A stretch of DNA of 64,000 nt from Platynereis dumerilii (lineage: Eukaryota > Annelida > Polychaeta > Phyllodocida > Nereididae), in contig JAPTHN010000018.1 in assembly GCA_026936325.1 (NCBI GenBank), positions 9,691,658-9,755,657 of the forward strand, in the 5' to 3' direction. The stretch's first letter is position 1; each line of letters starts with the position of its first letter. Positions 22,596 to 33,060 of this stretch are shown here, piece by piece. A program made the position numbers and the translations under genes. The notes under the pieces were generated by a model. It saw only the letters and a list, made by a program, of their open reading frames with translations, searched no databases and had not been told where the DNA came from.

Positions 22596-23795
22596 ATGAA
22601 GATCGCACTTTTCGCTGCATTTGTGTGCTTGGCTGCGGCCTTGCCCAATGCCCGCCAGGTCCAGAACCTGAACCACCCAGGAAAGATCCAGGGTGAGTTT
22701 CTGATTGTTCTCCATGCACCATTCGGCAGACAATCAAACATGGTCCATGCCACGAAGGCTGCCAGCAGAATGGTTGGAATGGCCCCAGGACTCACTGTTG
22801 TCAACCTCTTCACCAACTTGAAGAACCCAATCCTCCATGTCAAGGTTTCTGATGAGGCCGTCATGAGCCAACTCTTTGCCCTGGATGAGGTAGAGAGCAT
22901 TGAGAGCAACGTTGAGCAGATGATGGTTGAGCAGTGCAGCAGCCAGAGCAGTGGCAGCAGAATCTGGGGTCTCAGCAGAACATCCTCAAGAGCTGCACCC
23001 AACTACAGTGGTGCCACCTACAGATACACATCCAACAATGGTGCAGGTGTCAGGGTCTACGTCCATGACACATCTATCAGGACAACCCACAACGACTATG
23101 GAAACAGAGCCGTCTTCGGAGCCAACTTTGTTGGAGGCAGCAACGCTGACAACAACGGACATGGAACCCACTGTGCAGGAACTGTTGGTGGAGGCCAATA
23201 TGGTATTGCCAAGGGAGCCACTCTTGTTGCTGTCAAGGTTTTGGGAGACAGTGGATCTGGATCCTTCTCCGGAATCATTGCTGGTCTTGACTGGATGGTC
23301 GGAGATGTGCAGAGCAGAGGAGTCAGAGGTGTCGGCAGCATGTCCCTTGGAGGTGGTATCAGCACCTCCTTGGATTCAGCTGTCAACAGCGCTGATGCTG
23401 CTGGAATTCCAGTTGTGGTTGCTGCTGGAAACAACAATGGCAATGCCTGCAACAACAGTCCTGCCCGTGCCACTGGTGCCATCACCGTTGGATCCACTGA
23501 CATCAGCGACAACCTGTCTTCCTTCTCCAACTGGGGAACATGCGTCAACATCTTGGCTCCTGGATCCAGCATCATCTCTACCTCTCACTTGAGTGACTCT
23601 GGAACCCGTACTCTGTCTGGAACCTCCATGGCCTGCCCCCATGTTGCTGGTCTTGCTGCTGTCTACTTGGCCAACAACCCCAATGCTTCAACATCTCAAG
23701 TCAAGTCTTTCCTGACCAGCACTGCCTCTGCCAACTACATCAACACCAGAGGAACAAGTGGAACCCCCAACCTCCTTTTGTACTCCAGCTGTTAA
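22596..23795 (+). CDS. Secreted proteinase K-like subtilisin (S8A), tandem copy 2
   Basis: This 399-residue paralogue of the gene at 18977-20176 has the same layout: signal peptide 1-17, I9 prodomain, S8 domain with Asp158, His189, Asn279 and Ser344, and no intron. The catalytic domain differs from copy 1 at only about ten bases over more than 900. In contrast, residues 45-86 of the prodomain differ at 19 of 42 positions. The first ATG after the TATA box is at 22596; an upstream in-frame TTG is not a credible start. The gene lies about 2.4 kb downstream of copy 1 in the same orientation with its own promoter and poly(A) signal, so it is an independent unit. It is presumably an active secreted endopeptidase with unknown substrate. 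Confidence 0.93.
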   Translation: MKIALFAAFVCLAAALPNARQVQNLNHPGKIQGEFLIVLHAPFGRQSNMVHATKAASRMVGMAPGLTVVNLFTNLKNPILHVKVSDEAVMSQLFALDEVESIESNVEQMMVEQCSSQSSGSRIWGLSRTSSRAAPNYSGATYRYTSNNGAGVRVYVHDTSIRTTHNDYGNRAVFGANFVGGSNADNNGHGTHCAGTVGGGQYGIAKGATLVAVKVLGDSGSGSFSGIIAGLDWMVGDVQSRGVRGVGSMSLGGGISTSLDSAVNSADAAGIPVVVAAGNNNGNACNNSPARATGAITVGSTDISDNLSSFSNWGTCVNILAPGSSIISTSHLSDSGTRTLSGTSMACPHVAGLAAVYLANNPNASTSQVKSFLTSTASANYINTRGTSGTPNLLLYSSC

Positions 23796-23821
23796 GAGGC
23801 TATTGTACTACAGCGATAACT

Positions 23822-23827
23822 AATAAA
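23822..23827 (+). terminator. AATAAA signal of the second protease gene
   Basis: AATAAA lies 27 bases after the stop codon, as in copy 1; similarity between the copies fades soon after. Confidence 0.7.
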
Positions 23828-23849
23828 ATATTTTTCACACATACTTGTC

Positions 23850-25429
23850 TTGTATTGAGTTTCACATTTTCTCATGAATCTCTAATTTAAACAATAATGT
23901 ATTGTAGAAGGAATTGAGATGGGTTTTTGATAATCTGCTGATTCCGGCAAGTAAGTTGTCTTTTTACATCATTCTCTCTGATATCAAGAACCTACATCTT
24001 TTTCTTGCTCAGGAGCCACTTACTTTCAGCTATGATTGGCTTGATTTCTGTACTACCCATTTATAGTTGAAGTTTAACAACTCGAGCCTTTTACCACTGA
24101 TTTAAAACCTCATCCCAATGACAATAATAGCAGTTGATTAAGTACCAGGGCCTTAAGCTCAATACTATTATCTTCTGTAGGAATAACTATAAACGTAGGC
24201 CTGAGTCACTTCATCCCTCACAAGAAAGGGAACTCAGACGGAGAATATTAAAAAGGTCAAGGGTCACTTTCAAATACACCCCTGAAGTCAATCTGCAATC
24301 CCCGTAAATGATGCGGAGAGCATGATCATCACATATATGTTTCTAACCTTGCATGTCATTCTTGAAAATCAAGAAGTTGCAAACTCTATGTCAACCGGTG
24401 ATTGGTCAAAATGTTCAGTTCAATGATGAATAAATCAAAGTAATAATATCTAATCAAGTAGACCCCATGAGAATATCTAATCATACAATGTACAGAAGCA
24501 TACTTTTGAGAAGAGATATTCAGATAAGGAGTAGAGTCTACATTATGTTTACCTCCAGATATGAGAAATAACAAAAGGAAGCATCACAAAGCTCACAGAA
24601 AGCTCACAAGAGGCTCACATGAATCTCGCTATCACACCTCACATTAGGCTCACAGGAAGCTCACAGTGGGTCTTCAACTTTTTAACTCAAATCACCCTCA
24701 CCGACTGGCTTCAAAATGAGGTTGATGTGTGGTCTTTTCTGTGAGCTTTCAATGCATGTTTTAAGAGCTCACAGAGATATCACCTTGAGGTCAAATTATT
24801 GACTGGGTAGGGAGATTCAGACAGCAAGGGTGTGTTTCCGTGACTACATCAAGCCTTGTGATGCATGGACTCACTGGCATGAACAAGAGATCTAAATGAA
24901 CAGCATTATCCATCTTGGCTATTCCTGCGACATCTTTCTTTTCATGAGTAACCGGCTTTCCCTAACTCAATGGAGCCTATGATTTCAGGCACTAGAGCAG
25001 AAAAAGGCATTGGATGACCAAAATGCTTTCTCAGAACTTTGGCTGACTTCAAGGTGCAGTTTCGTCAATGGGATAGCTCTATGAATTAATGCTTTTAGTG
25101 TGCTTGGGAGTATTTTTAAAAGCTTATCTTATATAACTTGTGTCAAATGTTGTCAATCTTGCTTATACAAGTGATATAGACAAGTATCTCACAGCTATAA
25201 TTCATTGACTTTCTTGGTATCGGTATCACCTGCCCCACCTGGCTGAACTTTCTGTTTCCATGGCAACCACAGAATGACCTAAAATTGTCCAAATTGTCCA
25301 AATATTCAGCAATCCATTCCAAAGCTGCTGAATTTTGTCCTGTGAAGAATTCATAGTTCTACAATGAAAATATGTGTCCGTCTCATACTTTCTGAACGCC
25401 CCTCATATAATACCAACTTTATATATTTT
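23850..25429. other. Intergenic stretch
   Basis: No gene recognised. Around 24580-24780 the word GCTCACA recurs at irregular spacing, a weak simple repeat. Confidence 0.4.
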
Positions 25430-25775
25430 GCAAAAGATTTTAATTAAAATCACTGATTGGCATAGGCGTATCGTAGGGGGAGGCAGGGGGGGTAATCGCC
25501 CCCCCAAAAGTTTTGGAAACGGAAGATTCGGGCAAAAAGGCTAAAAAATTCGGGCAGATGATTACATATAAACTATTGAAAATTAATGATTTCCAAGCAA
25601 TTTCATAAAAACTATTGAAAATGAATGATTTCCATGCAATTTCATTTGATATAGTATTTAATTTCAATCTTGAAATTCGGGCAAATGTCGCTCACCCCCC
25701 CTAAAATCACGCGTCCGGTACGCCTATGCTAATTGCCTTTATCTCTTGAACATATGTTATATTCTCATGTATCAC
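25430..25775 (+). repeat. Duplicated protease-flank repeat, copy A, first part
   Basis: 25430-25459 and 25736-25775 match 36031-36100, the sequence just upstream of the - strand protease at 34738-35997 (shared ATCTCTTGAACATATGTTAT). A small inverted-repeat element (25460-25729) interrupts the match, and a LINE follows directly. Confidence 0.65.
25460..25729. mobile_element. Small inverted-repeat element in copy A
   Basis: Ends are GCATAGGCGTA and its inverse TACGCCTATGC. G-rich and C-rich strands follow the ends. The centre has a direct repeat of about 45 bases (25570-25655, ATGATTTCCA words). It is absent from the matching position at 36050, so it is an insertion. Confidence 0.6.
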
Positions 25776-25879
25776 ACCAAATGAATTCTCGCGAATATGT
25801 GATCTGCATGCACCAATTCGGACTTCAAGAATGAAAAATCGCTACAATCCATGGATCAATAGTGACATTTTAAAACAGT

Positions 25880-26260
25880 ATGTACCGAAGAGACTATATG
25901 CATAAATTCAGCATTTGTAATCCATCTAATGATGATGCTGCTAATGAGTATAAATCTTTAAGAAATGAAGTCAATGTAAAAATAGAAAATTCAAAAAAGC
26001 TGTATTATGAAAAATTATATTGTGAAGGAAAAACAAATAGTAACACATTATGGGAAGAGCTTAAGAAGCTCTCTGGTGGTGTGCCGAAAATGGACACAAA
26101 AACTAATTTAACAACTGATGCTTTTAATGATTTTTACAGTATTCTTGGTCATAACATTACTAAAGATTTATGTGACACAACTGAATTATTATGGAAAGGT
26201 CCTGAGAGTATTTATAAATTTATATTCAATAATGTTACTGAAGATACAAGAAGTTTGTAA
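25880..26260 (+). pseudogene. LINE ORF2 fragment before the RT domain
   Basis: A 126-codon open stretch whose end (VTEDTRSL, then stop) overlaps the start of the RT frame. The natural continuation is in the next frame near 26250, so a frameshift separates the two. It contains no endonuclease motif. Confidence 0.6.
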
Positions 26261-27287
26261 ACTGTTTAAAAGTATGGGAAGTCAGAGTTCACTGGATGTT
26301 CTAGAGTTTGACTGTAAGCTTATAAAAATAGCTAGTAATGTTATAGCAAAGTCATTTATGTATATTACTAATGCCTCACTTTGCTCTGGTATTGTCTCAA
26401 GGGATTGGAAAATTGGACGTGTAACACCTGTTTATAAAGGTTCAGGTAGTCATGATGACGCGGTTAATTATAGGCCAATATCTGTTTTGGGTCATATTGC
26501 CAAAATTGTAGAAAAAGAGGTTCAGTGTCAACTGATGTCATTTTTAATAAATCATCAATTTATATCATTAGATCAATTTGCGTATAGAAAATTCCATTCA
26601 ACATCTAATTGTTTACACTCTACTATTGACGATTGGTTACATAATATTGATGACAAGTTATGTACAGACGTCGCTTTTCTAGACATTGCTAAGTGCTTCG
26701 ACACTATTAATCATGAATTGTTATTGAAGAAACTTAAAAAATGTGGTTTATCAAATTTTGAATTATTATGGTTTAATTCCTATCTTAGTGGCAGAAGCCA
26801 ATGTGTTAATTATAATAACAAACTTTCAAAAATTAATGATATTTCTATTGGTGTACCACAGGGGTCTACTCTAGGACCCCTGTTATTTGTTTTATTTGTA
26901 AATGATTTACCTATGCATATTAACAATGGTCGATGTACAATGTATGCTGACGACACCATTATTCATACTAGTCATGATAATGTTGCTGATGTAAATAATG
27001 AATTAAATGATATCCTAGCTCATGTTAGTCAGTGGTATAAAGCAAATAAGTTAGTTCTCAATGTAAATAAGTCTAATTCAATGTTAATTTCAAATTCTTA
27101 TGACAGTGATGATTTTTTGATAAACCTCAATGGTGCTACGATAGAAAATGTGAAATGTACAAAGTATCTTGTTGTTATGGTAGATGATCAGTTAAAGTTT
27201 GATATACATGTAAATGAATTAGTTAAAAGAATCTCAGCAAAGTTGTCTTGCACTGAAAAAAAGGTTTGTGTGAAACAGACAAAATGA
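26118..27287 (+). pseudogene. LINE reverse transcriptase domain
   Basis: The RT core is clear: NYRPISVLGHIAKIVEK (about 26466-26516), FLDIAKCFDTINHELL (about 26676-26722), GVPQGSTLGPLLF (about 26850-26888) and the catalytic YADD (about 26943-26954). The real LINE frame begins near 26256. The frame is cut at 27250 by the fold-back element, which supplies the stop at 27285-27287. Confidence 0.8.
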
Positions 27288-27502
27288 ACGTTAGCTGGTG
27301 TCCGTCCAAAATTTTGTGTAAATTCACACAAAATGTATGTGTATTTTTGACATTTCATTGTCAATCTTGATCAAATTTTTGTGTGATTTGATCAATGAAA
27401 TGTCAAAAATACACATGCCTTTTGTCCGAATTTACACAAAATTTTGGACGGACACCAGCTAACGTTCGTTTTGTCTGTTTCACACAAACCTTTTTTTCAG
27501 TG
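27251..27502. mobile_element. Fold-back element inside the LINE
   Basis: About 252 bases that form an almost perfect palindrome. The left arm starts CACTGAAAAAAAGGTTTGTG and the right arm is its inverse, ending TTTTTTTCAGTG. It interrupts the LINE reading frame after the RT domain, so it is younger than the LINE. No coding capacity. Confidence 0.8.
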
Positions 27503-27893
27503 TGGTTATGTAGACTTAGACGCATTGTTCCCAAATCTGTATTAATATTAACCTATTAAGTCATATATTCAGCCTATATTTGACTATGCTTGTACTGTAT
27601 GGGGCTGTAGTAATGTTAATGTTAGTACCATCCAAAGATTACAAAATAGAGCTGCCAGGATAATCTGTTCCAATTTCGATATTATAAATGTTAGAGGTGA
27701 AGATCTGGTTAGACAACTTAAATGGCAAAATGTTTCCCACAGAATAAATTATTTTTTAGCTACACAAATGTACAACTGTATTTATGGAAATGCACCAGAC
27801 TATTTATGTAATTCAATTGTTATGGCATGTGAGACTAATAATTTTAATACTAGAAGTAACAATACTATGAATGTTCAGATTCCGTTTTGCTGA
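27503..27893 (+). pseudogene. LINE ORF2 C-terminal region
   Basis: Contains the SYIQPIFDYACTVWG type motif (about 27565-27606) and IQRLQNRAARII (about 27631-27666), standard for the region after the RT in CR1/Jockey-type LINEs. A frameshift near 27560 separates it from the segment just after the fold-back element. It ends with TGA at 27891-27893. Confidence 0.65.
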
Positions 27894-28149
27894 ACCAACA
27901 TTTTAAAGAAATCGTTTATTTATAGAGGTTCTAATGTATGGAACAGTATACCTAGTCACATTCAGGAATCATCGTCAATTGAAGTTTTTTAATCTAATGT
28001 CAGAAATGTTTTTAATTAATGATTTTATATGTTACCTATTTATCTATTTACATATTCATTGATGGCTGGACCACATGAAAAACTGTTTTATTTATCAGAT
28101 TGTGTTATCCAGCTTGTAAATATATTTTTAAATAAATAAATAAATAAAA

Positions 28150-28942
28150 ATATGTCGGTTTTGGCGACCTTTGTTATCACCCGTTCAAACACCAAAATAT
28201 GATTTCCTCAATGAGAAAATAAAACAAAAAAGAAACTAATATAACCTTGTTTGTACATGTGGTCTAGAAAACATATATATCCAATTATCACAAGTATTGA
28301 ACCATTTAAAAAAAAGTATGGAACAAACCAAAAAACCCAAAGAGAAAAACTGACATACTTGAATATCTATCTATCTTTCTATCTATCTATCTATCTATCT
28401 ATCCATCTATCTATCTCTAGTACAGTCAAGGTGCCATTGAACTTTGCGTTAAAAGCTCTCATAGACAGTGAAGTGATGTAAGTAAGACGCTTCTGATGTA
28501 TGTGAGCTTGTGATGCTGGAAATGTCAAGTAATTCCTGACTGAATCCTGAGTACAACTTAATTGGACATGTCGCAGTCAAAGAACAGAGATGACAAAATC
28601 ACACTAAAGCATTTTACCAACTTGAGACATCAAAGTAAGCAGTGACTAAGTACCATTGACATTTTTATGAGGCTTCCACAGCTTAGTCTTCAAAGACCCA
28701 CACTAGGAAAGAAAGATTGCTGTCTGATGACTTGCCATAGAAAAAGGCAGAAAAGTGTCAGGATTAAACAAACATCACTGACTGATGCCTTACTGTCACA
28801 AGGAAAGATGGCTATTGGAAGGAGCAACAAGCGAACACCTCACATATGGCAACATGCAGGGTTTGTGGATGGTGCACTGCACCCAGGTGGAGCCTTCGCC
28901 TAAAATACTTGTGCTGCGCCTGTTGGAAGATCAAGGAACACA
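28150..28942 (+). repeat. Duplicated protease-flank repeat, copy A, second part
   Basis: Matches 36110-37185. It contains the shared GGCGACCTTTGTTATCA start, a (CTAT)n run (28362-28412) and the conserved core ACTTGTGCTGCGCCTGTTGG near 28907. The copy continues at 29797-29960 after an inserted mariner-like element. Confidence 0.7.
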
Positions 28943-28944
28943 TA

Positions 28945-29794
28945 CGAGGGGTTTTCCATAAGTTCTGTCCAAGTTATCATAACTTTTGATATATATTACA
29001 GAAACATATGAAATTTGGGTCAGTTAATATTTATGTAATATGCAATTGATTTGCAAAATATCAGATTTTAGAAATAAAAATAAATGGCTTTTTGGTTGCC
29101 ATAGAAACCTTAAGTTATGGAATGCGGCCCAGATTTTGTAGTAATTTCTTGCAATTAGTTTAGCACCTGTCCAATGTAATTGGCTCCACTCGCTGAATCG
29201 AAGTACATCAATGATTTTTTTCGCATAACAAGCAATGGGCTTATTTTGAAGCAATAAATAACAATGGAAACAATGTTATTAAACATATTTAGTCACTTAA
29301 CTATTCATGATTCCGTAGCTTCTCCTTTCCATGCGATGAGCAACTTTTATGATCGGTCAGTGAGATTACAGACATCTGTGAAATTAATACAATTTGCTTT
29401 CAAAATCTGACAGAGAGAGAAAGAAACTTCTTGAATATAGATACAAGGAGGATAGCATGAGTAATAGAACCATCTGAATTTAATAAAGGCTTTTTTGAAT
29501 TATTAGAAGACACATCTGGAAATCCAAGAACCAGAAAACCGCATAATGCCAACACTGTCCACAATCTGATGACTTAAAGACATGCGGTTCTGTCTGTTTT
29601 TATGCTCTGGGCCGCATTTCAAGACTTCTGGTTTCCATGGCAACAGAGTCAGCAATTATTATTATTTCTGTCATCTGTTTTTTGGGGGATCAATTGAAAA
29701 TTACCTCAGTTTTAACTGACCAAAATATCAAGTGTCTGCTTGAAATATTGCTGAATTTAGGACCAGTTGGACAGAACTTTTGGAAAACCCCTCG
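28945..29794. mobile_element. Mariner-like non-autonomous element with long inverted repeats
   Basis: The ends are inverse copies (CGAGGGGTTTTCCATAAGTT on the left, the inverse of CGAGGGGTTTTCCAAAAGTT on the right) and are flanked by TA on both sides (28943-28944 and 29795-29796), the target duplication of Tc1/mariner elements. Inverted similarity continues inward for roughly 200 bases (GTTGCCATAGAAACC pairs with its inverse near 29633). No transposase frame is visible. It interrupts duplicated flank copy A. Confidence 0.75.
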
Positions 29795-29796
29795 TA

Positions 29797-30285
29797 TGTG
29801 CTTTTTCTCTCTCTTTGGAGCTCATGTAAAGCCGTGCTTGAGCACTAATAACTTATGCAACAGCATATATACATTATATCAATGACCAGGGTTATCCTGT
29901 TTAGCACAAGCAAAAGATTGTGCTATGTATATTAAATCATCTATCTGTATTTCTTTCTATCTATAGATCATGAAATCCACAGAAATGTGGACAAACCAAT
30001 TAAATATTAAAATATAAGTAATTGTATGGAAACCGGTGTTAAATGATAGATAAAGACCTATATTTCGGACTTCGGGCAGTTTTAATCAATTTGGAGTATG
30101 GGGTCCCCTGTTTTTGAGCCAACATTGTACATGACATCACACCAAAATCTAAACAACAGCAAAAGCGGATGGATACATCATCTTTCATGAAGGATAACTA
30201 AAAGTTATTTTCACCTCTCATGGTCACTCAGCATATCATTTTGTACAAAATGACAATATTTATCATTTTTAAATATTTTTCTCAA
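29797..30285. repeat. End of copy A and CTAT-type simple repeat
   Basis: 29797-29960 continues the duplicated flank (similar to 37190-37330), with short TCTATCT runs near 29940-29965. The rest to 30285 is unannotated. Confidence 0.5.
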
Positions 30286-30289
30286 CCGT

Positions 30290-32140
30290 GTCAGGGAGTA
30301 TAATGAGTTATTCCCACTTCAAAAAGGGTCCTGGATGAGTTATAGTCATGTCATTCCGTCACAATAATAACCTTATTATTGTTGTCATGTATAGCATGTA
30401 TAGTTTAGAGATGTATAAAAGTTAAATTCTACAATGAGACCACAGCAGAAAAATATTTTAGCTGGTTTCCTTTAAGTTTGTGGTCCATTCGTCTTCCTAG
30501 CTACCCTGTACGGAATGACATTTTGGCTGTGACGGAATGACACAAAATGTGATGGAATGACACCATAGCTGAAAATTATAGGCCTGCTGTGGTCCATATC
30601 GCCCATGGCCATGTGTATGAACTAATATTGCTCTAGCAAACTATTTCTGAAATGTCTGATTCGAAATTTAATGAATAAAGCTGACAGCAAACTTTATTTA
30701 AATACAACTCAATTTGTGTGACGGAATGACATATTCTAATCATATCATTCTGCCAAAATGTTAACCTTCTTTTTGCTGTTCTGTGAAGTATGTAAAACTT
30801 AAGGGTGCATCAAAGCTAAATTCTACAATGAGGCAAAAGTAGAAAAGTATCCTTTCTCATTTTTTCAAATTTATGGTCAATTAGTATGCCTAGCTATAAC
30901 AAATGAGATGCCATTATGGCCGTGACGGAATGATGCAATACTAAACAGAGTAATTGAAAAACGACTGTATATGTAAAACATAATTGCAAATTCCACTAAT
31001 GATGACATAAATGAAACCTCCTATGATATATTTTTTGATAATGAAATACATTTATGAGGTTGGTGGAACAGATTTGAGCAATAAACAGAAAACAAAATTT
31101 CATATTTTTGACAATTGACTGAGCAGAATTGACACCAAAGTTTTGTGGTCACTTCATAACATGTAATAGTAGTTAGTACATGTGTATGTATGCATTGGAA
31201 TCTAAATATTTGTAATTGCAATTGAATTACTTATTTGTCCCTTTGCAAGTGCAAAGTTATTCCTATTAATATTTGCTAGTCAAGCCACAATTACCTGATA
31301 GGTCATGGCAGCAGTCATTCCGTCACAGTGCCTCTGGCTGGTGTAAATCTTGATACCAATACAAAAACTGTTGAAAAGTTCACAATTTTTGAATGACAGA
31401 CAAGCTCACATTATAGACTTTGTAAAATGTACAAATCTATGTGGTAAAAACAGGTATTGGAAGAATATGTGCAACAAATTCAAATAAAATACATAATTTC
31501 TTTCACTGTCATTCCGTCACAGCAGCAGATACATTTCAAACATATAGCAAGATATACAAATTTTTATATTGTTTGAATTTTAACTTTGGAATATCTATCA
31601 CTATAGCTAATCTACAAGTATACCAAGTTTGGTGTGTGTCAGAAGAATATCCGATGCAATAATATAAAATATATAATTATATATACAAGTTTTTATTTGT
31701 ATTATTGGTCCTGTCATTCCGTCACAAATTAGATCTGGCAACTGTCATTCCGTCACACTACCTCTGGTGGGTATATATCATTGCTCTAACACAGAAACTA
31801 TTGAAACTTCACAATTTCTGAATGAAAGACAAGCTAAGAATATGTGCTCTGAAAATTAGCCAAAATGTACGGTAAAAACACATAAGATAAGCAGTAAAAA
31901 TTAATTATTTGAGATGATGAAATTCTAATGTCCATTTCACTGTCATTCCGTCACGGCAGTGAATATGCATCATATATATTTTACAGCCCTTTATATGATT
32001 TTGCATTCAGGAAAAACGTTAACTATCAAGTGTGTCTCAACAAAATATGCATATTTATCAGCCCTCCTTCAAATTATTTTTGTGTTTTTAAAGGAAGAAG
32101 ATACAAATGATGTTCATTTTTGTCATTCCGTCACCATGGA
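30290..32140. repeat. Composite repeat region bearing about twelve TGTCATTCCGTCAC motifs
   Basis: The 14-base word or a close variant occurs on the + strand at 30349, 31313, 31507, 31712, 31743, 31941 and 32121, and as its reverse complement at 30507, 30529, 30549, 30718 and 30922. The sequence between motifs is also repeated: 30360-30545 resembles 30750-30935 (offset about 390), and 31313-31742 resembles 31743-32140 (offset about 430). The motif is much better conserved than its surroundings. No open frame explains the region. It may be the body of a DNA element with many transposase-binding repeats or an array of protein-binding sites. Confidence 0.75.
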
Positions 32141-32329
32141 CTTCATGCTATCTGACAATATCTGTCCAGCTTTTCCACTGTCTATCTATCTAGTAAAAGA
32201 ATAAAAGGCAATAGTTATCCAAGATCCCATTGTAATGTCATTTTACACAAAATAGCAACTATCACGAGCACTGATTTTGAATGAAGTTTAGAGAGAGGGC
32301 AGGACGGTGGATATTTTTTCGTTTTGTTG

Positions 32330-33060
32330 ACTTACCCATTAGTTAATCTTTTGAAGAACAAGATCTTAAAAAAATAATTACAGTCAAGAGGTGATTTCAC
32401 AGCCATTAAACACATGATAGATGCCAAGGACTGTGATGCTGGAGAAGAGGTGGAAAGTGGATATTCTTCTGACAAAAATAAGAAGCTCCTGGTGCCTGTG
32501 ATGACAGAAATATCACAGACAATCTGAGTACATAGACATGCCAGAGTCAAAGGATTGACCTAGAAAAAGTCATATGGAAGCTTTCAGGTGCCAAAGGCAT
32601 CAAAGTAAGCACCATTGACATTTTTATCAGGCTTCTATCGGAATAAAGAAACTGTAGAGAAAGAAAAACAAATTTCTAATAAATTGCAAGGGTAACTGTT
32701 GAGAACTGGCGTCAAGATTAGACTTGTTAGGCGATACCGACCAAAAAAAAGTGTGTGTCCATTTTTCGTATTTAAGATATTGTCACAGGCAACATGCCAA
32801 CTATCCATGGGACTCCAGGGTTGCCGGGATCACCAGGTGGAGCCTCAACCAGACTAAAACACTTGTGCTGCGCCTGTTGGAAGATCAATGACTCATATGC
32901 TTGTTCACTTTGGGACACATGCAAGTGTCCCTAAGTTACATCAATTTCAAGATACTGAGCTATGATATATGGTTATTCGAATTACAGGCATTTTGGGTCT
33001 TGCATGAAAAAGAACATGGGCATCTATTTATCAGTCTACACATGTTATCTATCTAACTAT
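32330..33060 (+). repeat. Duplicated protease-flank repeat, copy B
   Basis: Starts with GTTAATCTTTTGAAGAACAA, shared with 43228 on. It includes CATCAAAGTAAGCACCATTG (about 32608) and the core ACTTGTGCTGCGCCTGTTGG (about 32860-32880). It is closer to copy D than to A or C. Confidence 0.7.

Larger units (their letters stand above)
25776..28149 (+). mobile_element. 5-prime truncated LINE of CR1/Jockey type
   Basis: A non-LTR retrotransposon lacking the endonuclease and 5-prime end. It starts within sequence that would encode a linker before the RT (NPWINSDILKQ frame near 25840), contains the RT domain and the C-terminal region, and ends in an (AAAT)n tail at about 28120-28145. It is inserted in duplicated flank copy A: similarity to 36058-36160 stops at about 25775 and resumes at about 28150. 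A fold-back element (27251-27502) lies inside it. The coding part has several frameshifts, so the copy is dead. Confidence 0.8.

Noticed and set aside
25080-25430. A lost protease gene expected left of flank copy A
   Set aside because: By analogy with copy C a - strand protease could have stood here, but no trace of its sequence is visible; the duplication seems to end just upstream of the start codon.
32800-32890. Collagen-like PPGDPGNPGVP frame in repeat copy B
   Set aside because: The Gly-rich part is not kept in copies A, C or D, so it is probably chance.
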